Notes under the pieces: generated by a model | What the model was told of the DNA's origin: nothing | Databases searched by the model: none | What the model saw: only the letters and a program-made list of their open reading frames with translations | Part shown: in pieces, positions 26,326-39,100 of the stretch | Position numbering within the stretch: the stretch's first letter is position 1 | Layout of the letters: the number at the start of each line of letters is the position of its first letter | Assembly (NCBI GenBank): GCA_903813345.2 | Contig: CAIIXF020000009.1 | Coordinates: forward strand, 24,402,740-24,466,739 | Direction: 5' to 3' | Origin: Owenia fusiformis | Lineage: Eukaryota; Annelida; Polychaeta; Sabellida; Oweniidae | Length of the DNA: 64,000 nt | Program-made: the position numbers and the translations under genes

Positions 26326-26449
26326 TGTTTATTCATTTATACTCAAATTGAAGTAGATAACAATCATTGTATTGTTTCTAGAGTAGAAATTCGCTATTAC
26401 TCAGAGATTTCTTCAAAGTAAGGCTATATTATACTATATTTAAGAAATA

Positions 26450-26600
26450 TAGACTGAAGAGCAGGTGTTATATCGACGATTACACCATGCAGGGCTAGGT
26501 ACAAATGTTTTATGTACCCCGAACGACTGAAGGGAGTGAAGTGTTCGAAAGCTTTTGTGCCTAGCTCTATCATATGGGGTGTACGTATCCTAGCTTATTA
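26450..26600. repeat. Hairpin MITE inside the long-TIR element
   Basis: GGCTAGGTACAAATGTTTT and its approximate inverse AAAGCTTTTGTGCCTAGCTC flank a loop with GAACGACTGAAGGGAGTGAA. It lies just right of the tRNA-like sequence. Confidence 0.6.
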
Positions 26601-29506
26601 GATATGGCATTGCATGCTCTGAATATTTAGATTTTAAGTCAAGACACAATACTTTAGTGATCAAACTGTTAGGTCAAGGTTATACTTGTAAAAAGTTTAA
26701 GAAATACTTTCTGGTCTTTGCTGAAAAATACAAGTCATTAATTTCGAAGTTTCAAGTTTTACCACTTGAGATGCTGAATGATGTAGGAATTGTTTAAGAA
26801 ATTGGCACTGAACTCACAATTTTTTCACTTGGCACCTTTTGAGGTGGATCCCAGCACTGGCATTAATGGTTGAGAAATAGGGATCGAATGATGACCTGAT
26901 GACCATTGTGAATTATTGTGTTTTATGGATTATGGCGATGGCTTTTGCGAATGGATGTTGACCCTTTGAAACGCCTATGGACTTGGAGACTGGATTTTAT
27001 CTATCCCACATCATTTGAGACTGTATGCTCTATCTTATATGAGTACTTGTATCTACAACTATTTTTGATGTTATCACGCGTGGTTATGAGTATTGGATAT
27101 CAATTTCTAATTTTTTCTTCAACATGTATTGTAATGACTTCAGTATGAATGAAATGTCCCTTGGTGTTCTAGTCTTGGATTGTGATATTGGTTCTTGAAT
27201 GGCGGGGGAAAGACATGGTTTCTTTTCATGTTAGATCATGGTTTTGGGATATATGGGGTTTGTTTTTCTTGACTGGTATGCACTTAGAGTTTGCTTTTTC
27301 TTGCTAAGTTCCATTACAACTTTTGGTCCTTTCCCTTTGGCACTCGTGCTTAGATATCTAAAGGGTGTATTTGTCGATATTACACATTATTCGTATTTCC
27401 AGGGGTAGTGTTGAGGAATATACCCCAGGTGAAATTCTGATATATCTGTAATGTATGCCTTTTAATATCTGTCAATTTGATCAAGGGTAGAGTAGATGGT
27501 AAATAATCACATCATGCCATATACAGATTCATGAATATATTGTAGTGTTCGTTGGGATTTGCTACTCCGTGGAGTTGTCGTTTTCTAGTTAGATTTACTA
27601 TTATATAATCAACACTGTCGCTGTACTGCTATACAGTCATTTTCTCCTGAAGCGCGCCATCCAGCCATCCACATTTATGGGCTTCAAGACTTCTGATGAG
27701 AAACACTGTATGTCTTCTGGTAAAGCTCCTAAGTAATAATTCTCAACTTTTTCTCAATAAAATTGTGTTGATTCAAGGGTGGATGGATTGGGACAATCTG
27801 CATATTTCAAGTTTTCCAATGAGCCCCCTTGAAATTTCTGCAATCTGCAAATGCCTTAATTGTTGGGGGTAGGGTTCGAACTTCAGTGCTGTTGTAGATT
27901 GTTTTAAGCGCTTTATATCCACCACTGCCCTCCCAGGTGATTTTGGCTGCATGGTGAACTGATCCTGCAACTGATGGTTGTGGTTATGGTGCACAAGAAG
28001 AATACGCTATATATATATCATATGATCATATTTATGATATGATCTATGTAAAATTGTATATTCCATGCAATATTCATTTGTAAGATGTTTAGCTTTAATC
28101 AGCATTGTGCTAGGGTCGGATGGTTTCATGTCAGCCAATGGCTAGTACTTTGTTAAGGTGGCAGGCTTAACTGATTTCTCTTTCATTGTAGTCAATCTGG
28201 TAAAGAATCCTCCATACTTGGGGATTTAATAGCTCAATATTCTTTTTAGTTGTACTGCCAATATCACCAATGTATGGGTTGACTTCCATCCATTCCAAAA
28301 GGACATGTTTGCTCCAAAATTGTTTAAAATTATCTGTATCAATCTAGATACAACAGCAGAAGCCTTGAACTCCAGCAGTATAGTCCCAAGCGATATTTGT
28401 AGAGGTAAATAATTGTTGATAACTAAGTTGGTGATTCAGTAATCTCTTAGAGGGGAAAGATCACAATTGTTATTTTTCACACCTCTATGAAAAATGGAAT
28501 GTTAGTATAGTCACATTTTCGTTTGTATGACATTTTTTGACAAATTAGTTTAAAAAGCATCATATTTTGTATCACATGATGACTTTATAAATTGAGGTAC
28601 ATTGAATATAATTGCATGTGCTTCTATCAAAATATGTACTATAGGTATTATCTTTTAACAAAGTTTTTTTTATTGTAATACTATGTAATCAATCTCAAAC
28701 TAGATATCAGCAACTCAAACAGATATTAAGACATACATACATTAGAGATATATAAGAAGTTTTACAGATTTAAGCATATGAGTGACCATTAAGGGGTTTC
28801 AAAGGTATAAATCATCAAGACAATACTATTTGAAATCTAATATAGTATCATGTAACACTACTTTGAAAAGATCTTTAAGTAATACAGAATTCCTGCTCTA
28901 TGCAGCCATTTTGAATCTTAAGGCATGAATTAGGAAAAACAATACTATAACAGTGACCTGCTCTCACATTCCTTCAAATTGAATATAAAATACGCATACT
29001 TTGAAGATCACAAAATTATTGCGAAATCCAACACTAGGCGGCCATTTTGAATTTCAGGAGGCCCGAATCAGAAAAATGATACAATATTTGCAATCTACTC
29101 TTAATTACCTTTCATTTGAGTATAATAAAGCTATACTTCAGAAAGATCTCAAAATTCCTGTTTTCCCGACCCCTCCCCCATTCACGGCCCCTGGGGGTCA
29201 GGCTGAAAACACGCAATGTATGTTAAATTAAACCTTTGTTCTCTCTATCTCTCCAAAACACATATTTCTCAGTGGTCTAATAATTTTTAATGACTGTTAA
29301 CATGTTATAACTTTCAAAGTGCCACGCCCCCTTTGAAATTAATTACATAATTATATCGTGCGATTAAAAAAAATGCTCAACATATATGATTTTGCAGATT
29401 ATTTCATTTTAAAGAATACATGTGTAGCAATAGAAAAATGCACAGAAAAAAACTTTATACCTTAAAACGACCTTTAGCCTGTCAGAGGTATTTGGCAACC
29501 GGACTA

Positions 29507-30430
29507 TATGATACGCTCTCTCTGTCGATATGAATTGTTTAATAACACACACATTGCTTGATTGCACACATCGTCTGTTGGTACATACTGTCTGATCTGA
29601 TAATACGCACAGTCTGATGATACGCACTCTCTGATGATATGCATTGTCTGATGATACGCACTCTGATAAAAACATTCTCATATGAAAGTATATGATACGC
29701 TCTCTCTGTCGATATGAATTGTTTAATAACACACACATTGCTTGATTGTACACATCGTCTGTTGGTACATACTGTCTGATCTGATGATACGCACAGTCTG
29801 ATAATACGCCCTCTCTGATGATATGCATTGTCTGATGATACGCACTCTGATAAAAACATTCTCATATGAAAGTATATGATACGCTCTCTCTGTCGATATG
29901 AATTGTTTAATAACACACACATTGCTTGATTGCACACATCGTCTGTTGGTACATACTGTCTGATCTGATGATACGCACAGTCTGATAATACGCCCTCTCT
30001 GATGATATGCATTGTCTGATGATACGCACTCTGATAAAAACATTCTCATATGAAAGTATATGATACGCTCTCTCTGTCGATATGAATTGTTTAATAACAC
30101 ACACATTGCTTGATTGCACACATCGTCTGTTGGTACATACTGTGTGATCTGATGATACGCACAGTCTGATGATACGCGCTCTCTGGCGTTAAGCATTGTA
30201 TAATGATACACACGCTTTTGATAGGCATTGTTTACTGATACACATGCTTGATGATACGCAATGACTGATGATTACGCATTGACTGATGATACAAACTCTG
30301 ATATGATTCGGGTTGTTTGATGATAATACGCACTCTATTGATAGGCATTGTTTACTGATATGCATGTTTGACGATACGCAATGACTGATGATACACGCAG
30401 TCTTATGATATGTACAGTCTAATAATGCGC
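29507..30430. repeat. 184-bp higher-order tandem array
   Basis: About four units of roughly 180-184 bp start near 29509, 29691, 29875 and 30059, each beginning ATGATACGCTCTCTCTGTCG. Within each unit a motif of about 15 bp (TCTGATGATACGCAC) recurs. After 30180 the units decay. Long minus-strand open frames here are by-products of the repeat, not genes. Confidence 0.88.
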
Positions 30431-33133
30431 ACTTTGATTTATTGTGATGAGACAGTTCATTATTTTATTTTTTATCAAACGATAACGAAAGATACGATGC
30501 CGTGGTCGTCTCCAGTTTGCAATAGATTACTATTTTTTTGTCAACGGAAATTTTCACACTAGTTTAGTACATCCAAGACCTTGAATGTTTGATGATCTAT
30601 ATAAATCAACTTATAGAATGGAAGTATCTCAGGATATGACGTTCCAAAACATCGTTGATGGTCCCATAGCTCATCACATTTAGTCATTATCTTTAATTTC
30701 GAACAAAACACTATTTTCATTAATTTCGCCGTGGGGAATTTCTTTGAATTATTTCATTTTGATCGTGTCACTTTTATCTTGGTGCATATGCCATTTTTCC
30801 AAATATATGTCTATAGATGTAATTTCTAAGTATTCCCACCAAATGTAGCAAAATTATGTTTGCTAAAAATAGTACAATTACTATTTTTGAAAAATTATAG
30901 TAGCGGTCTATTTTATAATTTCGTATTTGACTTAGTAAAATCAATTTATACAATACCATTAAAAACGCGATATAGTGAAATGATAACAATTTGTGAATCG
31001 TGGAAAACTTTTTCCATGAAAAAAAGAAAAATGGCAATCACAAGTGGTTCTATTTTCCATTAAATACTGGTTGTTTTAATATCAATAAAACAGCTTGACA
31101 TTAGGCCTTTATGGATATCTCGAGGATTTTCCTATACTGTGTATCCTATATCTAAAATTTGCCTGTCATGTGTCATCAATCCTGAAAATGTCATTCCATC
31201 AAGAATATTAATATATGACGTCAATGACTCAATACTAATGAAGTAATGAAGTAATGACCATGATATTGACCCGCTTTGATAAATTAGCGAGGAAAATGGG
31301 GTTTATTAATTTGGCTATTCTATGTTCTAATAAATAAATTAGCGATGTTAATGGGGCTTATTAATTTGGCTATTCTATGCTCTAATAAATAAATTAGCGA
31401 TGTTAATGGGGCTTATTAATTTGGCTATTCTATGCTCTAATAAATAAATTAGCGATGTTAATGGGGCTTATTAATTTGGCTATTCTATGCTCTAATAAAT
31501 AAATTAGCGATGACAATGGGGCTTATTAATTTGGTTATTCAATGTTCTAATTTGATATAGATCCCTATTTAGAAATAAGTACTCTCATATCTCATTGATC
31601 CAAATAGAATGATTAACGTTAAAAATTGGCATTTCCCATCCATACTAGGCTATCTGACGTCAACATTGATGGCCATGATATTCGATCCGATAAATTCATG
31701 AGGACAATTGGGTTTATTAATTTGGCTATTCTATGTTCTAATTTAATAAAAATCCAATTTCAATTCAATTTCTCTATCTAATAATTTCTCATATACACTA
31801 TAAAATACACTATAAAATCATGCCGCTAGACGCCCATGGGCATATGTTGCGGTGGTGTAACAGAATAGTTTTTATATAGAGATTTCAATATTATCTGGTA
31901 GAGCATTCGAAAGATTATATAACGAAATGAAAGTTGTGAGCATTTAGGAATATGAAATTGATTGAGCTGCCGTGTGTAATGACGACGAAGATGAATGTGC
32001 ATATCGAACATGTATTGAAAAAGTCTTTTGAAAGACAAGGGTGCTTATTTATACATGAAGTGCAGTAGAATATCTGTTGACATCAAAATTCTTCCCTTAT
32101 TCAAAGAGCCGTAAGAATTGCTTCTGATCTCTGATCATATTAATTTTCACTTTTGATGATGGGTGAGTAGTAAATTGTTTTGAAACTGTCTGTTTGATAA
32201 AATGTTAAATGTGATAAAGAGAACCAAAACTCGGGAAATCCTTGTTTCAACAGATTATATGTGCTCTTTAAATTTCAGGTTTTTATCGATAATAATTCCA
32301 AGAAAGTCAATATTCCCGGATTTTTTGTTCTTATTACATTTTTCTCTTATGTTCCTATTTTGAGTTTTTTGTTCTCATATCTCATTGATCCAAATAGAAT
32401 GATATACATAAAAAATTGTCATTTTCCATCAAGAATATATGACGTCAATACCATAATGACCATGACATTTGATCCGATTTAATAAATTAGCAAGGACAAT
32501 GGGGTTTATTAATCTGGATATTCTATGTTCTAATTTGATATGAATTCCTATTTGGAAATGTTCTCATATCTCATTGATACAAATAGAATGATTAACATTA
32601 AAACATTAATCCCTTGACATATCGACCAAAAGTGTTTGCCCATCCGATTAAAAGCAAAGTGCAATGAGCTCATCACTGCCCACAACAGTATGATGCTGAC
32701 AGTAGTTAGTTTTATCCAAAATGGCGGACGATAACTGTATACATTCGATTTTAGCTATACCAAGTATCTAATTGCTATATATTCACCATGCAAGATAATA
32801 ACGTTTCGATTGTAATCAACTACAAATACGCCCATAGAACATCTCCGAAATATAAGGAAAGAATCAAACAAGATCATACCCTGCGTGCAGAGTCCAGTTA
32901 AACGAAGCTCTCTTGTAAGAAGTGAAGTCAAACGAATGCAAAGGGTAACAAAATCATGGGACTCATGAGATCCGGAGATGTTTTTTCACAAAATCGATAA
33001 AAACGATCGATTTTGGGCAAGTAGTATTTTTGTAAAAAATTAAAGATATCAGACGTTGAACATCAAGAGTTGGATACAAACACAGTATATAGTTTGATAG
33101 AATAAATGGATTAGGTAACTCTTTACGGTGAAA
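30431..33133. other. Intergenic region upstream of P4HA
   Basis: There is no supported gene. It holds the 55-bp array, dispersed single copies of it and AT-rich DNA. A TATATA at 33086-33091, 43 bp before the P4HA ATG, is the only promoter-like string, and it is weak. The diverging receptor gene starts at 24773, so its upstream region is the array and long-TIR element. Confidence 0.6.
31276..31565. repeat. 55-bp tandem repeat
   Basis: About five copies of a 55-bp unit containing AATTAGCGATGTTAATGGGG and CTTATTAATTTGGCTATTCT. Degenerate single copies recur at about 31680-31745 and 32470-32535 with shared flanks (CTCATATCTCATTGATCCAA), so the array arose from a dispersed element. Confidence 0.88.
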
Positions 33134-36100
33134 ATGAAGATCTACCTGCAAATCGGAGTAATGGCGCTGTTCGTAATGTGCTTAGAAGGAGAGATATTTA
33201 CATCACTTTATCAGTTAGAGATACTACTGCAACAAGAAAGAGAAATGTTTGCTGCTTTGAACAAAACAATAGACGAACAATCAAACAAGATTGCAACATT
33301 GAAAAGGTACGGATGCAATTGATTTGACCAATGCGCTATCTCTAATTGCGTAAAACTATTTGTAAAAGGTCACAGCCTAGAGCTGGATGTTTCACGGCTG
33401 TATTAATTTTTCTTTTATGTTTCCCAATATGGAACGTTTCTGATATAATTTGGTCGAGTATGAAGTTTTCTTGTTAATAAGCCACGACGGTCGAGGCTTG
33501 TCAGCACCAACCAAGGCCATATGACCTTGAACGGATTCTTCGTAGGAATCATGCATCACATGTTTAGGCTTTAGTTTGACAGCTTACGTTATAACAGATA
33601 TAGAATTTGGCTTTCAATGTTCATCAAAGAAAAACATTTAATTGGGGCCCATTTAATATCTGTCTGGATCTAAATTTTGATTAATAATATTCTTAGTATT
33701 TTACCTTTAAGGTTACAAGCTGCCATTCGAGATGTAACGTTATTAGATAAGGCGTTTCAAGGGTTGACATTAGAAAATGTAGTTCCAGATGATGAACCAT
33801 TGGTAGATGAAAAACATAACGTTATAGATGAACTTCATCTGATCCGCAGGTTCGAGACATTATGGAAAGATGTGTTCAGGGCTATCAGCAAATCTAATCA
33901 AGTGCAACAAGGTAAGAGGCTATAAACATGCCTGATCAAATCTAGGGTAACGAGGAAATATAAAAAGGGTTATCGACACATTCAATTATGTACAACAATG
34001 ATTAAATGTAGCGTCGATATTACCAGCTAGGTTTTCCTTTTATGACACCTATTATGGGGACTCCACAGGCAAGGCAGGGGGTTGAAACAGTATATAGGGG
34101 ATAATCAACAGGTGTTTCAGGTCATGTGATTATGCATGCTTCTACAAGTATGTACCTTTATACCCGGTGTGAAAGAAATGATGGTCCCCCGGGGATTATG
34201 GTCCCCTTTCTTAATTGCCCTTACTGGCCCTGATTGTGTATAAGATAATGAGGGAAAGAGTTGTATTTAGGTCACCATATAAATCAATGGAGAGTAGGAC
34301 CATGATTTGAAAGGACCTCCTACCCTTTTACACCTGGCCTCGACAGCAGAAAAAGAACAAATGATCAAAATCACTAATCAGTGGCGTCCTCTTTATAATA
34401 CTAAAAAATACATACAGGGTGGTCCAAAAAAAGTGAACCCCTGCAACAGGCTATATTTTCCTTAATCTTTGCATGAATAGACTCATATTATCACATGATG
34501 TAGAGAAAGGTCTAACATTTTGGTTGATGCCATAATCTAATCTCAGTTTTAAATTTTAAAGAAATTACAAGAGTTTAGCAAACATACCTGAAAATTAGAT
34601 ATTGTGCAAAATGTTACCAATGTGATTCACAGAAATTGTTGAAACACATTGGATGATCCTAAACAGCTTTCAGTTAGAGATACAAGTTTAAAACCATACC
34701 ATATGACAAAAGGGGCATTTTTAAAGCAGAAAACACATTTCACACTTTCCTTGATCATTTTGAAGCAGTTTAAACCGTTCAACAGTTCAGGGGTATGTTA
34801 CCTACACCAACAGTTAGAGGAGGGCCTTTTGTGGAAGGAAGTTGCCCCCTGTGACCAGGAATCTGAGAAGCCCTTCATCAAATATCTTTGAAAAATCAAA
34901 AGAAAATCCAATATTCAATGTTTTGAGCCATATTTCATTAGAATCGGTCCCTGATTTATGAAGATATTGATATTTCAAGATTTCACTGGAAAATGTTATC
35001 GCCTATGGAAGCTTAGAACATTTCTTTGGATCACAAGAACTTTGCAACTAACAAAGGTAGAATGCTAGTTTTAAGCCATAATGTGCGGGATTCAAGGTTG
35101 AACAAAGTGAGAAAATATTAGTTCTTTAAGACTGCAGCTTAAAAATGCCAGGAGAAGGGTGTTGAAGGGTTGAAGAATCACGGATATTGAAAATCACATT
35201 TTATCCATTTTCAGTAATATTTGGTTGGGGCTTATAATTTCTGGAAATTTCAAGACTAAGAAAAATGTATGGTGCCAACATAAATTTTAGACCTTCCTCT
35301 ACAACATGCGAAAATATAAAATAATTCCTGCATGTAATAAGGGAAATATGGCCCGTTGCAGGGGTTCACTTTTTTTGGACCACCCTGTATATGATTAAAT
35401 CGTGTATGATTCAGTTGTTTGAATCTATGTTCCCAATTATTTAAGCGACCCATTTACTATCCTTTTTGAATATGCTGTAATTGGGCGAATGTCAACATTA
35501 ATTTCTAGATTTCACATCAAGTATGGGGGGTTTTATGGAAAGTCCAGACTCTCCAAATGTTGTCGACTACATAGGAGCTGTCGGATCTTTGATTAAAATC
35601 CAAGAATCGTTTGCTATAAACATTACATCTATGTCTCGTGGTGACATACTTGGGAAAATGTCAAGAACGCCTCTGACAAAAGGGGACTGCATGGCAATTG
35701 GTAATGTTAAAGCATTGCAAGGCGTCTCTAAAAACATTTGGTTTGAAGTTGCGTCACGCCAAACAACATCCACACTCGATGGTTTTTGTGATAATCTGAA
35801 TGTCCCTATAAATAAGCCTAGACGACCAACTGCTATAAAACATAAATCACAAACACAGAATCATGCTGCAGACACATCGACTATTGCAGCAGATGCTCAG
35901 ACTCACGTCTTTTCTCTATGTAGGGGAGAGACGCAACAAGTAAGCAAGAAATGACCAACCTTATGTTCACGTTTTCACGAGTCTTAAAGACTGCCACCAA
36001 TTGATCAAGCGATAGAAAGGAAACATTAATTATATCCATCTTCTCCTTTATATTGTTTCATTTGGTTATTGAATTTAGAGCACAAGCGTGAGATCCAAGC

Positions 36101-39100
36101 TGACGTGCCACTACAGGCGGACCTTGATTCCCTACAAGCGTTGGAAGGAGGAAGTCTTGAACTTTGATCCATGGGTTGCCCAACTCCATGATTTTATGAG
36201 AGATGAGGAGAGTGACTTCTTCATGCAGGAATCTAAAAAGACGGTACATGATCAAAACTATATAACAACAAGAATAGCTAAGACAAGCGCACAGTCCCGT
36301 CGGTGGGGCTAGGGTTGGGGAACATGCTGAGAACCTAGTTCAGAAGTGAGACATTCATTCCTTAAAGTCTGATTTCCTCAAAACTGTTTTTTGTACACAA
36401 ATTGAAATGATTATGAAACTAAAAGTTATGATGAACATGTGAGAAACAAACACTTCTTGAGAGAAATGAAAATCAAGTAGTTAGGAACATCTTCCAATGG
36501 GAGTTTAATCTTACACGATCGATGATACACGATGATACTCTCAGTAGTACCAAAACAGATGCCCAGCGATAAACACTTAAATGAAACAGAGATCGAGAGC
36601 TTAAAAACTTTTTCCGAATAAACGTCTCGACGGACGAAAAGACACTCTCACAACATGTCAGAATCTTCGCATATGATAATGTTAAAATAAAAATGGGTCG
36701 TCTTACATTCATATCTATTATTATCATCAAAGCATACAAAGTAACTTGTCGGTTTATACCAAGGATGAAAAGATTTTCTTTAACCGGGTCATATCTAGGA
36801 TAAATCAAGATTATTTTCATCCTTGTCTTGGATGAAATAAGATTTTGCTCATCATTTCAGTTGGTGCCAAGTGTCGCAGGTCGAGTGGTAGACGGTGTCA
36901 AGTATGGGACAACTGGTTATGTACGAGTTGGGAAAGTGTGAGTCACATTTCACCAATAGATTTAAAGTTCGATATTTGTTTCATGGCTTACGAGGCTATA
37001 AATTGTATTTAGTCCCTGGTAACACAGCCTGTGTGTTTCCTTACTCAAATGTTAAGTGAGGACCATCTTACTTTATTTTACTATATTTAAAAAATCCCAA
37101 TCCTATTAATAGTACTAATTATAAGACATATAAAAATATTCTCACAACTCTAATACGGAATGCAGAAAAAACATATTTTAAACAAAAAATTGATGAATGC
37201 AAAGGGGATGTTAAAAAAACCTGGTCAATATCAAACAAGATTTTAAAAAGAAAACATAATAAATCACAGGATGTTCCATTATTTCAAGTTGATGGTAATA
37301 AAATTACGGACAATCAAGGTATAGCTGAAAGATTTAATGACTTTTTTGCAAATGTTGGGAGAAATCTAGCAAATAAAATTAAACCTAATAAATCTTTTAG
37401 GGCTTTTATGTTAAACAATGACAGTGCTAACTCCTCAATTTTCTTAAGACCAATCTCAGAGGAAGAAATAGTAAATATAATATCTGAACTTAAGAATGGT
37501 TCACCTGGACTTGATCAAATCAAACCAGTTATATTGAAAGAAAATAAGCTTGCTCTAGGAAATATTCTGACTTACTTATGTAATATATCACTTAAAACTG
37601 GAGTTTTCCCAGACACCTTAAAAACTGCCAAAGTTACTCCTGTATATAAAAAGGGCTCTGTTCACCTTTTCACTAATTATAGACCAATCTCACTTCTTAG
37701 TGTTTTCTCTAAAGTATTCGAGAAATTTATGCATAAAAAAGTCACACTATTTTTGGATAAATTCACATTATTAAGTAAAGATCAATTTGGTTTCAGAAAA
37801 AACTTATCAACCTATATGGCAATTCTCACCTTTTTAGAATCACTTCGAGATTCGCTTAATAATAATAAATTTTGTATCGGTCTTTTTCTTGACTTATCAA
37901 AAGCTTTTGATACGGTTGATCACGCTATTTTGCTGGAGAAGCTTCATTATTATGGAATTCGTGGTGTTGCAAACTCTTGGTTTAAATCTTACTTAACAGA
38001 TAGAAAACAAATTACACAATATAAAGACCATGTGTCAACCCCAACAACTATTTCATGTGGAGTACCCCAAGGGTCTATCCTAGGACCCCTACTTTTTATT
38101 ATTTATATAAACGACCTCAGTTTTACTTCTTCTATATTGAAGTTTGTACTTTTTGCAGATGACACCAGTATTTTACATTCAAATGAGTCGAAAGAAGAAC
38201 TCATATCTGTTGCAAATAATGAACTTAAAAAAGTCAATGACTGGTTCATGGCTAACAAGTTATCACTTAATATTGAAAAGACTAATTTTTTATTCTTTTC
38301 ACCTAAAAGAGGAACATATACCCTGAAGAAATCAAGATAAAAATTGATGACAAAAATATTACAAGGAAGGATAACATTAATTTTCTCGGTGTCCTAATCG
38401 ATGACAAACTAAATTGGAAACTTCACACTCAAAAACTAAAAGGGAAAATAGCTAAAATTATACACATATTATATACTTCTAAGCACTTACTTGACAACTG
38501 TTCGAAAATGAAAATTTATAATGCTCTTATTCATTCAGGGCTTGATTACTGTAATATAATTTGGGTTAATGCTGATAAAAAACTCCTCAAGCCTCTGCAT
38601 ATACTCCAGAAGAAATTTGCAAGGTTAATAACAAATTCTAGTAAGTTAGCGCATGCTGCCCCTTTATTGAAAGATCTTAGAATCTTAAATATTTATGACA
38701 TATTTAACTTGAATGTTGCCAACTTTGCATACCAAAATATGAATAAACCTGACAAGTTCCCATATCACCTTTTTAATCAATTCTATTCCACAAATGCTGA
38801 TACAACATGACCATGAAACTAGAAATAAAGACCGTATACGTTCATATATGTTTAAAAACAAATTTGGTGAAAAGTCAATAAAGTAGAACTATCAAGAGTT
38901 TGGAATGGAGTAAATGAAAACATCATTATGTCTTCTACTTTATCTTTGTTTAAATCGTCTTTGAAATCACTTCTCCTCTCCACCTACATCTAATATCAAA
39001 TATCATGTCATGGTTCATCTTGTTCATGTTTCATTGCTAACCTAGTGATCCTTATCATCAAAGAATGTGCTCTTGCTATATATACACTACAATGTAATAT

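Larger units (their letters stand above)
25405..29506. mobile_element. 4.1-kb long-TIR element inserted in a tandem array
   Basis: The left end is TAGTCCGGTGGCCAAG and the right end its inverse (TTGGCAACCGGACTA). Inverted homology continues inward for about 500-800 bp: CGTTTTAGGGTATAAAGTTT, then a stretch including GAGATCTTTCTGAAGT and CAAATATTGTATCATTTTTC at 26080-26160, inverted at 29060-29150. The flanks are pieces of the same 184-bp array, rejoining as AAAGTATATGATACG with TAT duplicated (25402-25404, 29507-29509). The unique interior (26.2-29.0 kb) shows no recognisable transposase, so it is probably non-autonomous or a decayed PIF/Harbinger-like element. Confidence 0.72.

Noticed and set aside
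27850-27930. Possible tRNA-derived SINE (minus strand, AAGTTCGAACCCTACC resembling a T-arm)
   Set aside because: No convincing A box or cloverleaf pairing; a single B-box-like string is not enough.
29409-30211. Four overlapping minus-strand frames of 70-162 residues
   Set aside because: They are the same peptide repeated by the 184-bp array.
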